NCBI GenBank assembly: GCA_015501055.1
Contig: JADNYV010000196.1
Location: 1 to 64,000 of the forward strand
Origin: Mucidula mucida
Lineage: Eukaryota > Basidiomycota > Agaricomycetes > Agaricales > Physalacriaceae
Direction: 5' to 3'
Length of the DNA stretch: 64,000 nucleotides
Shown: positions 43,139-55,463 of the stretch, one piece after another
Layout of the letters: each line of letters begins with the position of its first letter
How positions within the stretch are numbered: position 1 is the first letter of the stretch
Translations under genes and position numbers: made by a program
Notes under the pieces: model-generated
Told to the model about the DNA's origin: nothing
Seen by the model: only the letters and a program-made list of their open reading frames with translations
Database searches by the model: none

Positions 43139-44028
43139 ATGTGGAGGCTGGGAAGTTCGATGTTTGAGAGCATACACTGCCAGCTCCCTGGGGCGCCCTT
43201 CAGCACTAAAAAGGAGATGGTCGTGTTTCTTATGATGCTGCCCTTTATGACCCCCTTCAACCACATTGTCTTAAACTTCATATCAAAGGCGCGGAGGTCA
43301 AACAGGGCAATGTCCAGGGTAGATGCTCTGGAGAGGATAGACAAGGAAGAGAGCATGTCCAATATGGGATAGCACTCGGCAAACTTGTCTGAGAGTCTCT
43401 GCTCTTAGGAGAACAGGTGCACAGTGCTCCAGTTAAAGTCAAAAAGCTCTGCAAAAAGAAAGTGGTTGTTGACCGCGACATCCATAACGCCAGGTGCACT
43501 GCTAAATGCGCAACATTGAGCTGTGGAGTCCTCTGCCAACACAGCAAGTGGCAGCTCCGGCGGAGGCTGGATGCAGACCCGGAGCTTGTTCAGGTGCTTG
43601 AAATGGAATGGGGTCTCCCACGCTAGAAAAGTATCCAAAGGAAGAGCGAACCAACCTGCTTGCCATTGCTTAGACGTCTTCATTAACATTTTCATAGCTG
43701 GCAGTTTAGATATCTCGTCTTTGGAATGAACGATGACATTGAGCTTGTGTTGGTTTGATCGCGCAAGGTATGTGGAGAGGATATCAGTAGTGGCAGAGGA
43801 TTTTGGGTGTTTATCAAAGAGTAGGCCAACAGTGGTCCAACAAGAGGAAGTGGCAGTGACAATGTCTCTCCAGCAAGTGCAGACGTGGGTCAATGCCCAT
43901 ACACCACTTTTAGTGTCAAGGCTGTCTAGGAAGTTTTCATCCATCACATGTTGACAGGTAGTGTCGGAGTCAAGAGCGGTAAGGTGAGAGAAAAATTCTC
44001 TGTGAATTTTAGGGGGAATGAAGCGCAC
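43139..44028 (-). pseudogene. F-box gene, 5' part, upstream of the gypsy insertion
   Basis: Starts MRFIPPKIHREFFSHL and contains an F-box-like stretch (VWALTHVCTCWRDIVTATSS), then leucine-rich sequence (HFKHLNKLRVCIQPPPELP). An in-frame stop at 43405 interrupts it; the same frame continues (LDMLSSLSILSRASTLDI) to ELPSLH at the insertion point. The 3' part lies at 33,568-34,766. Confidence 0.7.
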
Positions 44029-44682
44029 ATTTGAGGTTGGCTCTTTGTGCTACATGCCTTCAACCTACGGCTTTGATTATAGCGCAAACACGAACAAGTG
44101 TTGCTGATATTTCTGTCCTTTCTCACTCCATAGGTGGGTTGTTGGAGGTAGCCAGAAACTCTACTCTTGGGTTCAGAGCAATTAATGTGCTACACTGGTG
44201 ATTCATAGTCTGGAGATTGGGAATTAGACAATGCTTGGTTAAATAAATGAGGACGCACATTAGCCATATTTATCAATGATGTGGCTGGGACTTTCCCACT
44301 AGATAACAAAAGATGGCGGAAGAGAGCAAAGATGCCCAGTCTCACATGGTTGAGGCAACAAATAGAAATAGTGAATTGGCTGCTCATTGTTTGCCAAACA
44401 CGGTTGTGGATCGTTCAGGGCTAAGGAAAAGCACAGTATGGCGGGTAGCCAACGGTATGACAGGTTGGGTAACCCGCGGGACGGGTACGGTATCCGAGCG
44501 CCCATACCGCGGTATACCGCCGACACCGCCACATCCAACTTGCCTTAAATGGCTGTTCCTATGATCATTAGGTGGCGGACAATTGTACAGTATTAGATAA
44601 CAAAAGAAAATCAAATTTTGTCCTATCTACAAGTCATACAGCTGTTAGCTTGTCTCCTATCTACAACTAAGCATAGTAACCA
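44029..44682. other. interval without a recognised gene; CGGGTA-rich patch
   Basis: Around 44,445-44,530 the sequence is rich in GGGTAACCCGCGGGACGGGTACGG-like and TACCGCGGTATACCG motifs. A similar patch follows the hAT gene (46,395-46,770). The pair probably represents the subterminal regions of the second hAT element; exact ends and a target duplication could not be fixed. Confidence 0.4.
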
Positions 44683-46337
44683 TGTCCGAAGACGAAGGCA
44701 TCATCCTCGAGGGCACTCAAAAGCGCGTTATGATGGAGCGCGCTGTCTTCTTCTTTCCATCTTATCTCCACGGACTTGTGGGAAGTCGTCGGGCATTGGT
44801 CATATAGCCCGTCAATGCCTTGCCTTGCTTCTTATCTTGCTTGTCTTCATGACAACTTTCTGTTTGCTTGTCTTTGTGACGGCTTACATTCTTAGTTGTC
44901 TTTGTCCTTACTCGTCTTTGTGACGGGTGTTCTGTTTGCTTGTCTTTGTGACATCGCATTGTCTCTCTGATTTGGTTGGTATACTCACCATTGTCCACAG
45001 ATTCATTCCCTTGCATTCAAGATCATCAACTCCTCGACCCGACTCCTTCCAGCTTGGAAGGCCTTTCTTGTGGCTCACAGCGAGAAGGTCCTCATGATTC
45101 CGCGTGATGTTTGCACACGTTGGAATTCCACCTACAATATGCTGTGCTTCGACATTGCTCATCGCGAACTTATTGACGACTTCACCGCTGTTGCTGCAAA
45201 TGGCTTGCACAAATTTGAGTTGGCCGAGGAGGAGTGGGAGACTGTAGAGTCAATTTCTGATGTTCTTAAGGTACATCTTCAATTATTGATGTGTTCTTAA
45301 TTTTCATGCTTCCTAGGTCTTGAAGGAGGGTACACTCCTCTTCTCGAAGAACAAGCCTTGCCTGGCCGACATTATTCCCGTTATGGATGTCGTTGATGAT
45401 GTTTTCTCGACCATGCATGTTGAGAAGCCAGACCCGAACGACCCCACTCATAGCATCCAGAAGACTTTGTCAAAGTCGATCCAGGCAAGCATCGCCCTCG
45501 GACGCTGTACTCTCAATAAGTATTACCGGGTGACCGACAACTCCGAGGTCTATTACATTGCCATGGGTGCGTAGTTTACCTTGGACTCATTTTATTAACG
45601 GACTGATTTCCTTACAGTGCTGCATCCGGAGTACAAGCGTAAGTACTTCCGGGACCACAACTGGGAAGAGTCTTGGATTGACGAGGCCCGGACCATCACA
45701 CGCGCGCAATATGAAGTGTGTTACGCCAACCGAGTTGATCTCCTACCCAAGAATGCTCAAAAGCCCATGCAAGAATCTGATACGGTGAGCTTTAGTTTAT
45801 TTATTAGATGTTGACTTGACTCAAAGTGCTCCTACAGAGCCATTATGTTTTCACTGTGCCGCCGTGCAGAAGCATCCAACGACGACGACAACGATGAATT
45901 GGACTGGTACCTCAACATGAAGATGGTCCGTGTTGACAATGTAATCGATTGGTGGACGAAGCACCGGCTCGAGTTCCCTCAATAATTGTGCATGGCCCTC
46001 GACTACCATACTATCCCAGGTAAGTTGACATGGATTTATATATCTGCTAATACTAACATCTGGTTATCTCACAGCCACATCGGTCAACATGGAGCGTGTA
46101 TTCAGTTGTGCACGTCGACTTATTACGTGGGAACGGAATCAACTCAATGCACAGAGTATCCGTGCGCTGATGTGCCTTGAAGCTTGGAGCATTCTCGGGT
46201 ATGTTAGTAATGATGTTTTGCTGGATATCACGAAGGACAGTGCTGTCTGTGTCGCAAAGGAAGACATGGACAAGGAGGATATTGATTTTGAGCCCGGTTT
46301 CGATACTATTGTACTTACAGACAGCAATAACAAGTAG
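44683..46337 (+). pseudogene. second hAT transposase, C-terminal half, multi-exon remnant
   Basis: After a short start (MSEDEGIILEGTQKRVMM) the middle is replaced by CTTGTCTTTGTGACG-like repeats (44,820-44,960). Then typical hAT exons follow: RDVCTRWNSTYNMLCFDIA, intron 45271-45316, GTLLFSKNKPCLADIIPVMD, intron 45567-45617, LHPEYKRKYFRDHNWEESW. The hAT dimerisation region reads DELDWYLNMKMV, VIDWWTKHRLEFPQ, then a TAA, LCMALDYHTIP, intron about 46,020-46,076, SVNMERVFSCARRLIT and QLNAQSIRALMCLEAW. A stop and the missing middle make it non-functional. Confidence 0.7.
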
Positions 46338-48232
46338 AATACCTCAATACTAGGTTGTTTTTACTGTAGGAGGATGATAGAGTGAGCTTTAGTTGACGGG
46401 TCACGGTATACGGCGGTATACTGTACTGTAGTGTTTCGACCGTAACTTCACAGCCTGTGACCCATTATGGTCTGAAGTTACAGCGAACAGCTTCACAGAC
46501 CCTTAAATTGCCTTTTTTGGACAGTTCCGCTTATAGCGGGACCTGAAATTTCCTTATTTGGAGGCTCGTGCCTGACCAAAGTGGTCCGTGACCCGTTATG
46601 ATGTATATATAGCTTCACTTCAAAGACCCCCGTGACCCGTTATCTGAATTTGCGGTCGAAACACTACAGTATACCAACCCGTACCCGTATACCGTGGGTC
46701 CGGTATGCGGTATTGGCGGGTCGGGTAGACGGAGTCAGGCCGTTACCCGCGGTATTACCCGGGCTATTCCTTATTCAGGGCCAACTTGCCACTCCCTCTC
46801 GATTGGGGTTTTAGTATGGTTATCCATTATACAAAATGTCCACAGCAGACTCCTATAATATTTCATTGATGAAGAACGTTGACCGCTGCCAGCGTTTAAC
46901 TGTAGACCATATTACTGCGCGTAACAGGTCCACAGGTGGCGCTATGTTGAGTACAATGAGCTCGTCTTCTGCTAGTGCCTGCAAAAAGTATCCACTAGAC
47001 GAGAGCAACGACTGCATCACTTTCCCAGTTCAGGGAGATGGACAAGGATGGACATTGACAGTTTAGAGCTTTGACCGGGAAAAAACAAGAGCCGAGATAC
47101 TTGATGCACTTCCGCCTCAGTTCTTTCGGAGGGTAACACTTCATTCAACCAGGAAGAGTTTTAATAGAATATCACACAGCATACAGAGCCTCGTAAACAA
47201 GGTTGACTTATCCGGGGGCCTGCGGATGGGCGACCTGTTTCCCAGTCAATCAGTCGACAGCTTTAAAAGTGGATGCGGCCAAACCTACATCGACTGCAGC
47301 TGGATTGGATGCTGGACACAGCGCCCAGCACAAAGACGTACCAAGGTTGGTGCCCTTTTAGCTCAAGACGTAGATACAAAGGAGCCGTGTTTGAGGGGAG
47401 CAGTTGATACGGGTGGCGCGGTCGACGATGGAAGAACCAACATGATCTGCTGCTAGATCTGCTTCAGCACAAGGTTTACATGTTGAAATCGAATAAGTTA
47501 CCCGTATTAAGAGCAATAATTCGCGCTCATAGAGCCTGGAGCTAGCACCATGTCGAGATATTATAGGAGCTCTGTTCCAAGAGGTAGCAGATCTCTGGAT
47601 CTTGAACACAGACTTCGCCACGCGAGCGCCTCGTTGTCAGGGTGTGCCGTTTGTGCCGGTTAGCCTCATGGCGTCGGGCGAGCCATTTTGGGCCGCGTGC
47701 GCCCGTGCTTAGCTCTTTCGTGGTGCTCTTCAAAAAGAAATACAGCGCAGAGGGATAGTAGCATTGTCATACAAAGATTTTTTACCAGGATCACTTGAGT
47801 CAGTAGTTTCCGAGGCTCTGTGTACTGAGAATCACTACTTAGTTGTAGTTTGTTCCCCACGCGCCGTCCAAAAGGTATACTGGCGTAGTGGTTCAGGTCA
47901 CATAGAATTCATCACATTGTTTGCTCTCTAGTAGGTGCTCGATCTATGCTAGAGTTGCGATGGTAAATGAAAAGCGCGCACTCAAAATGGCTCGCCCAAC
48001 GCCATGAGGCTGACCGGCACAAACGGCACACCATGGAAACGAGGCGCTCGCGTGGCTAAGTCAGTGTGCAAGATCCAGAGATCTGCTTCCTCTTGCTCTG
48101 TTCGGTTACCTGTTAAGCTGTTTTGGTAAGAGGAGCAGACACGTGAGCGCCACGCGAGAAACTCGATCATCCGCACCTTCCTCTTGACCATCATCTGCAG
48201 ATTCCCCGCCGCCGCGCACGCCGTGCTCGAAG
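46338..48232. other. interval between hAT remnant and MON2; contains a large inverted repeat
   Basis: 46,395-46,770 is the CGGGTA-rich flank of the hAT remnant. A short ORF (46,836-47,066, MSTADSYNISLMKNVDRC) and the region 47,100-47,500 show no recognised family. 47,581-48,091 is an inverted repeat, listed separately. Confidence 0.4.
47581..48091. repeat. 110-bp inverted repeat with about 290-bp spacer
   Basis: The left arm (47581-47690) and the right arm (47983-48091) are reverse complements with about 9 mismatches in 110. Both contain CAGATCTCTGGATCTTG (or its complement), CCACGCGAGCGCCTCGT and GTGCCGTTTGTGCCGGT. No coding frame or terminal duplication was recognised. It could be a foldback transposon, a MITE with long arms or a source of hairpin RNA. 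Confidence 0.8.
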
Positions 48233-51200
48233 ATGAGCAGCCTTGCTTTCTTGGTGACGGAGCTCCAGGTTTGCAGCGCGCCAGCCCTCATATATGAGCT
48301 GACGTTGCTCTAGTCGTTGGCTAGCGAAACACGACGGAAACACCCAGATATTCGCGAGGTATATATGCGCAATTTCCGTCGAGAAATCCGTTTAAATCAC
48401 GCATATAGGCGGCTGAAAAGTCGCTGGCAATATTGAGAGCATCTCCGGAGCAGGCCAACGCGAGTTTAGCATCCGGTAAGTGTTTGATATATGCAATATA
48501 GTATCCACTGAGCGCGTAGATGGACCCCAATCCGAGGACTTACTACGTCCAGTATTCATGGGATGTGCGACAAAAAATGCCAAAGTAGTCGCCATTTCAC
48601 TGGGCTCCTTGCAGCGCTTGATTGCACTCAAGGCTGTCCCCCAATCTGCCGTCGAGCATATAATCACTACTATGAACGATGCGATGACCCAGGGCGTGGA
48701 TATACAACTTCGCATTCTGCAGACACTTGTTTCCCTCATCACCAACTTTCCAGCGATACACGGCGACCAACTAGGAGACGTGCGTGTATAATATTCTCTT
48801 GTTCAGTATTTGACAATACATCTAGGCTTTATTGCTATGCTTCAAGCTCCAGGAGTCCAAGATCGCAGTAGTCTCATCTACAGCAGCCGCTACCCTTCGT
48901 CAACTCGTCATGTTCGTCGTGGACAAAATGGTCGACGAAGACAGGCAGGACAGCTCACCAGAAATGCACGACGTCAAGCTCCCTGATGGCACCACCAAAG
49001 CCCTCGGACCTTCCGCACGCGACGCCTTCGCCGTCTTTGAGGATCTCTGTCTTTTGGCGAATTCAGAGAAGCCCAATTTCCTCAAACTTGATTTCCTCCA
49101 CAAAACCTTTGCCCTCGAACTAATCGAGAGTGTTCTCACCAATTACCACGATTCATTCCGCGTACACCCTGAACTTATCCAGCTTCTGCGCCATCATTTA
49201 TGTCCGCTCCTTCTCAAGGCTCTCTCTGAACGTCCCGTATTTCCGCTCACCCTTCGCTGCACACGCGTAGTCTTCCTCCTACTCAAACAGTTTTCCGTCG
49301 AGCTTGAAACAGAATCGGAAGTGTTCTTGATGCTTCTGATCAAGATTATAACGGACGAAGATCACCCACAATGGATGCGCGTTCTTGCTATGGAGATTAT
49401 GCGTGGATTGTGCAGCGACGCAGAGCTGATGCGCAATGTATGGGACCGGTACGAAGCTTCGGGGAGCAAGGTTTTCACTGCCTTGATCACCGCTTTGAAT
49501 CGATTGGTGACCGAGAAGCCTGCAATGCTGGGTGTAGGGACGCAGATGATGGGTCTCAATGTCCCAGCTCATTCGGATACTGGCCCGATGTCGGCGTCTA
49601 GCTCGGGATATAGTCTGGACATCAACGGTGTTGCTGGCATGGTAGCCAACGCTGCCGTAGGAGTTGTCGGTATGATGGGTGGCGGTGCCGGCTTGAGTCT
49701 TCAAGGATCCGCAATGAAGCTTCAGTGGTAAGTGCGTTCAACTTGCTTAAGTGATAGTTAACTCATGCGGCGCCCAGCATAGATCAACTAGACAAGGCCG
49801 ACTCACCGCCGATTCCTGAATCTTACATCTACCTCCTTGGGATTCAATGTCTCGTGTCGCTATGCGAGGGACTCGCGTCTTTTACTGGTCCGCTTTACAC
49901 TCAAATTGTTATTCAACGCCCTCGGGCAGCAGGCGAAGCAGTGAACAGGGCTCCGCCAGCTCTTGATATATCTACTTTACCCCCCGAAGAGGCCGCTACG
50001 AAGCACCTCATTATTGTGAAGAACATCATTTCAGGTGGATGGCCCGCACTCCTCGCCGCACTGTCCTTCGTCATCTCCACCAATCTCTCGGACGAACTTT
50101 TCGTCGATGTACTTGCCAGCTATCAGGCGCTGGTGAACGTGTCTGGCATGCTTGGCCTAACCACCCCACGCGACGCATTCTTTACCAGTCTCTCCAAGTT
50201 CGCGGTCCCTACTCGTGTCGTCAGCTGTCTCAATACGTACCAGGACGTGCCACAAACTCCACGGTCGACGGTCGCAGAAAACTTTGGTTTGGCCGGTCCC
50301 ACAGGCCCGCCAGGATTGAGCGAACGGAACTTGGCGTGTCTCAAGGTTCTTATTGGCAGCGCTATGTTTCTTTCCGGAAGCTTAGGCGAGAGCTGGTTCA
50401 ACATCCTTGAAGTTCTACAAAATGCCGAATACGTGTTAACGAGCAAGGCGGCGGTCATCGGAACGCCAAAGAAGAATCGCATTGTTTCAGGCACGTCGAC
50501 CCAAGGCCGCCACCCGATGTTGACAGATTTGGACGCGGACACGCTGCAAAATGGGATTCAGAGGTTGTTTGACGGATCAAAGAACCTGGACGATGGGGCA
50601 TTCAAGTGTTTTGTGGATGCATTGTGTAAATTGAGTGCTGAGATGGTTGAGATGCAGTCTAGTGCGGGTGTGGTCGCGGAAAGCGATAGTATGGAGGATG
50701 GGTTGGTGTCGCCTTCACCGTCGATCCATCATCGACGACTGAGTGGCATTTACATACCCAAGAGTATCAACTCCGTTGGTGTTCTTTTCCAAGTGGGCGA
50801 CATGCGGCTAACCATTTCATTAGCGATCTGGTGATTTCGGTATCGGAAAATTGGGCGGTGTGGCGAAGCTCAATCTCCATCGTCTCGTATACCGGTCCTC
50901 GGATATCGCTTGGGATAAAACGACTACTCACCTTCTTGCCATTATTCGACTACCATTTGCTCCGCAGGCCATTCGCATACAGGCCGCGAGAGTGCTAGAT
51001 GATATCCTCGAGACTGTTCCGCGCAATCTTGGTTCTACTGGGGATATCAAAGAGGACGTCCAAAAGCGGGTGCTCGACGTGCTCAGACAACAGGTTATGC
51101 CTGACCCTCAAGTCATTTCTACGAGCACGAGCGTTGAGCTCAGAAAGATGGGATTGGAAACACTTCATGAGATCCTCCAGAGTTCTGGGCATACCTTGGT

Positions 51201-54060
51201 TGTGGGATGGGAAATGATCTTCGAGATGCTGAGTAGCGTTTGTAAACCGCTTCCGATTGCGCGGACGCCCAGCTTAGATTCTGTCTCTGCACTGAGCTCG
51301 ACCTCGTCGCCACCAGGGCGCACGAAACCCATGTTGCTTGGTTTGGGAACGCCCTCCGAGAAGAGCTTTACCGCGCTCATCAAGATTGCTTTTCAATCTC
51401 TGACTCTGGTGTGCGATTCCGTCACATCGTTGTCGCCGGAACATCTGCGTCTTTGTATCAGCACCCTAGGACAGTTTGGGCGGCAGGCGGATACGAACAT
51501 CGCTTTGACAGCCGCGGCGAGTCTCTTGTGGAGTGTCTCGGATGCGATTCAGAGCAAGAGGAAGGACGTCGAGGAGGAACCACGGTATAGCGAACTATGG
51601 ATGTTCTTGCTACTTGAAGTCTTGGGCCTATGCACCGACAACAGGTCCGAGGTCCGGGACGGCGCTATTCAGACGCTTTTCCGCACGATGCAGCTATATG
51701 GCGGTACACTTAGTCTGGAGACGTGGGAACAGTGTGTTTGGGAGGTGACATTCCCTTTGCTGGACCAGCTGAAGCAGCAGGAGGGAGAGGACTGGAACGA
51801 GAGCAAGATTCTGGCGCTGCAGTCGATTGGCGGGATCTTCCATGATTTCCTGGCGAGCAAGATATTGCATCTGGGCCGGTTTGGGGAGGTTTGGGATGTC
51901 TTCGTTAACCATATGCAGGATACGGTTCTGCTGGATAGTCGTACTATCAGTGCGCCGGCATTGAGGTGTTTGGAGAAGGCTGTCAAAGCTTCTGCATCTG
52001 CTCCGATTGAGGTACAAGACCGGCTTCATGACATCTGGGAGCGTGTGTGGTCGTCGATCGACAAGGTCGCAGAAGCTGTTCTTAGAAGAACGGGTCTTCA
52101 GAGTCCTACGAAGAAGACTTTTGCGGAAGGTGGGATGCCAAAACCTTTCACACAGGAAAGTCTCGTGGCGTTCGTCGATGTTATTCAGTGTACGCGCTCT
52201 GTCAGTCGGTCGTTCACAGGATCGGAGTGGTCGCTCGAACGCATAACGAGGTTGATGATCATTCTGAAAGGTAGGCCTTTGACGGAGTTCTTTCGACCTT
52301 GTTTACACATTTCCAAGGCATCCTGACGTATCCGAGCTCTCCTGATTATCGTCCAGACATCGACGCTCTTCCGCCTGTGCAGGTCTTAAATTCTTTTCAA
52401 CTTGTAACAGCTCGTCTAATAATCTTTTACAGTCCGTGGTCATGGAGACAATTACTGGCATTGATTTGACTGTCTCGGGCTCGCCTTCCCTCATTATGCG
52501 CGACCTGTCGCAGTATGCGACGCTTGCATTCCTCGCAGCGTTTGATGTACCGCAGGAGCCTAACAGTACAACACCGCTGAAGCGCATAACGTACATCGCC
52601 CTTTCGAAGAGGACGATGCCTTTGTTGGTCGACCTCTTCGTCAATACAGGGATATGGCCGAGATTTATGTTGACGGCACGTTGGAGTCCGTTTTATCGGT
52701 ACGATTGCGCACGACTGCTTGTGATGTTGGGATAACGTCAATTGCAGGCGTATTCTATACCGGTCAAGCTTAAGTACGACTGTCCGGCAGCTTCGAAATT
52801 CGGGAAAGATCCCCCGCTTTGGAAGACTGCGACGACGTGCTTTTTGAAGATTGTGAAAGAGTTGTCACATCATATCGACCCACTTTCCAAAGGTCGGTTG
52901 TTCGCGCATAGTAATCTGATTGGGCATATGCTGATATCATTTACAGAGATACCGGACGAGCGTATCGAAGGCATCTGGCGACAGGTATCGACGTTTTCCG
53001 TGGGGGATCCTTGCAGATTGGTACGAAACCATTTTTGACGCGATGACGCTGTCACTAAATTTTGTACAGTGCGCCTGCGGAAGAATTTCCGCTTGATGTT
53101 CAGGAAGCGGAGGAAAACTTTGACCTGGCGCTCATTTCATCGTTGGAGATTGATGTGGTTCCACATTTCGGTGACGCCAGGCTGCCCGATAGTCTTGTCG
53201 CGCACTTGGCCAAGATACTACAACGAGGCAGTCGCCTATATGAGTCTGAAGGGCGGGGGCTTTCTCGGAGTGGGAGTCCGGTTGGGTCATTGCGCAATTC
53301 GCAGGACTATGTCAAGGTCGATGTGTCTGTTGGTCATGGCAGTACCGACTCTGGCCTTCTCTTACCCCGCGAGCGCTTTTCGTATTGGTGCTTTGATTTA
53401 CTGTTCCTTATATGCTCGGATACAACGAAAGGTGAATCTTACTTGTCGTCTTATCAGTTCAGTGCTAAGACCTCCTTCATAGATCAGGAGCAGTCGAGGA
53501 AAAGGTTGGCGGCGTTGAGCTTGCCGTCGCTCTTACACCGGTGCAAGATGACTATGGAAGCGTACGTGGCAGATGAGTCTCTCCGTGGTAACCTTCCTTT
53601 TCCGAGGTGAATTATTTCTCCGTTCTTTGCGTGTTGACACTCAATCGGTTATAGAGCAAGGGAAGACGAGTTGTTGTACGTTCTTCGCAAGCTTCTCGAG
53701 CTGCGGCTATGGTACGGCTCTTTATGGGCGGCGCTTTCGGAGACGCCTTCGCAGCATTGTATCACCCAGCCGAGTAAGCTACATTGCTGAACATGACTGG
53801 TTCCCACGTACTGACTGTGTCGGTTAGGCTTGGACACGACGTTGACCCCGTCTTTGCTGATTGCTGATGCGGTAAAGCGGTCGTCTGTGGGACACCTGTT
53901 CCATTTCTATACGGTCCTTTGCGAGATTGCGTCTATACCAAGGAAGACGCCGTCGGGGTGGGCTGTGGCTGACGTGGATGGGGCGGCTGTTCAGCTGGAT
54001 GCCCGGGATTTGAGTCGAAGGTGTTTGAAGGAGGTGGGGCGGGAGATGGGTGTACCGTGA
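48233..54060 (+). CDS. MON2: MON2-like Golgi/endosome trafficking scaffold (about 1,714 aa, 15 exons)
   Basis: Exons: 48233-48268, 48314-48358, 48409-48475, 48520-48779, 48826-49727, 49778-50774, 50824-52270, 52318-52382, 52433-52698, 52748-52892, 52947-53020, 53070-53431, 53483-53606, 53655-53773, 53828-54060. N-terminus MSSLAFLVTELQ, then SETRRKHPDIREAAEKSLAI and LLRPVFMGCATKNAKVVAIS, the conserved start of MON2/BIG-related armadillo-like proteins. MON2 lacks a Sec7 domain and works with DOPEY/Neo1-type partners in endosome-to-Golgi traffic. The middle (GGVAKLNLHRLVYRSSDIAW) and the end (LIADAVKRSSVGHLFHFYTV) also fit. Three single-base deletions (about 52,641, 52,994 and 53,005) are needed to keep frame; with them the exon phases close exactly. 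Confidence 0.85.
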
Positions 54061-54135
54061 GGAGGAGGAGGAGGAGGAAGGGGTGGGTTAGAGTATGAGT
54101 ACTGACTAATCTATAATTCTTGGCATATAATTCGA

Positions 54136-54639
54136 TTACGATTTCGCGGATTTGGGGATTTTCATTGTAGATAGGTACACTGCATAGATACAAGCGTGTT
54201 CAAATGAGGTGGCGGCGCGCTCGTGGTGGCACATAGGTGCTAAAGTCAGAGTTTGTTCCTGTACAATTACAAAGGAAAGTTTGGTGATGGTGATACTCTT
54301 TTCGCCAATGAGAATCGACGTGTTATTCGAGTTGTTGAAAACCTCTGATTGCAACCTGATGATGTTGGTTCCCATATCACGATACAATTTCGTCTCATGG
54401 CCCACACCGTTCTGCTGGTATATATTGGTGGGAGCTGTTGATGAGAAGCACACTCCTTGATCATAGGCATATGAGAGTGTGTCGGCAAGCAGCTGGACAA
54501 GATCAGAGACAAACGAATTGATCCCCAATCGCCAACTCTGATGAACGTGGACAATGACATGCTGCCTGACATTTTTTCGTGATGGATCAGTCTGTGCGAG
54601 GAAGATTGCTTTCGGGGCTGCACCACTTCTATGGTACAT
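54136..54639 (-). CDS. unrecognised ORF between MON2 and the thioesterase
   Basis: 167 codons, MYHRSGAAPKAIFLAQTD to STMKIPKSAKS, intronless, downstream of the thioesterase on the same strand and convergent with MON2. No motif, signal peptide or membrane segment was recognised. It could be a small orphan gene, overlapping 3' UTR, or chance. Confidence 0.3.
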   Translation of the reverse strand: MYHRSGAAPKAIFLAQTDPSRKNVRQHVIVHVHQSWRLGINSFVSDLVQLLADTLSYAYDQGVCFSSTAPTNIYQQNGVGHETKLYRDMGTNIIRLQSEVFNNSNNTSILIGEKSITITKLSFVIVQEQTLTLAPMCHHERAATSFEHACIYAVYLSTMKIPKSAKS

Positions 54640-54688
54640 GCGGTACCTATTCTACGTGTCTACGTCCGGCGAAGGTAAATGGGGCATT

Positions 54689-55463
54689 TCACAGCTTCGC
54701 AGCTTTGGCATGTGCTGACGGGGGTATCATCTTGTTCTGCATCCCAGAGGCTACCAGCCGTTTCTTCGTTACGCTCCAAATCTGGCAGGAGAGTATCGAT
54801 CAGTCGAGGTTTGACAGTGCCATAGCTCGAAACGTACCTCGCACCGAGCAGTCATGGTTTTTCCTCCCACGGACACGGTCCTGCCAATGACTTTAAGTTC
54901 CTCCCCTCTGGAGAAAATCAGATAGGAAAGAGGATATCTGCTGTAAGGCACTCACTTTAAAGCCGGATTATGAAACGAGATGGACATAGAGTGGGAGACA
55001 GTATGCGCGCCAGGTGAGTCTTTAGGGTAAATCAAGGTATATGCGAGCAGAGCAAGTGTAGTCCCCCTTGATGGAGGTCAGTAAGGAACTCGTGGATAGA
55101 TGGGAGATATTTACAGGTCTATCATGAACGCTGAACAACCTCCATGAAGCGTCGTGAGTCCGTTCAGCATGGCTTCATAGCGTCACTGAGCTGTTGGGAA
55201 TGTGGATAAAGTGACGTGTACTCACATTCATCCACCACGACGCCGAATGCTGCTTTTACTTCGTTCTTAGAAGGCTCTTCATCGCTGGTGGTGGACGACA
55301 CCTCCGCGAGCCACATCCCAGCGAAGACGTTGTTCCCAAATCGTTTGTGGTGTCCATTGTCGTCGAGGTCATAGCCAAAGAATCGGAGATCCGAGAGCAC
55401 GTTCTTGACCTTGTCTGGTGCATTACCAGTTACTTTGGAGATGTCAATAGGAGGCGGGGCCAT
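54689..55463 (-). CDS. hotdog-fold thioesterase, PaaI/ACOT13-like (189 aa, 5 exons)
   Basis: Exons on the minus strand: 55463-55226, 55172-55115, 55066-54956, 54907-54838, 54781-54689; introns 48-56 nt and phases close exactly to 189 residues plus TGA. Starts MAPPPIDISKVTGNAPDK. The core LNGLTTLHGGCSAFMIDL carries the HGG of the hotdog 4HBT family (substrate thioester site), followed by TVSHSMSISFHNPA and GRTVSVGGKTMTARCEIWS, the central sheet. Expected reaction: hydrolysis of acyl-CoA thioesters, probably in mitochondria or cytosol. The length is normal for the family and the gene looks intact. Confidence 0.85.

Noticed and set aside
44762..45016. Minus-strand ORF with HKDKQTE repeats
   Set aside because: Produced by the CTTGTCTTTGTGACG tandem repeat read on the opposite strand; no independent support.
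54061..54090. GGAGGAGGAGGAGGAGG run after the MON2 stop
   Set aside because: Short simple repeat in the 3' UTR with no sign of function.
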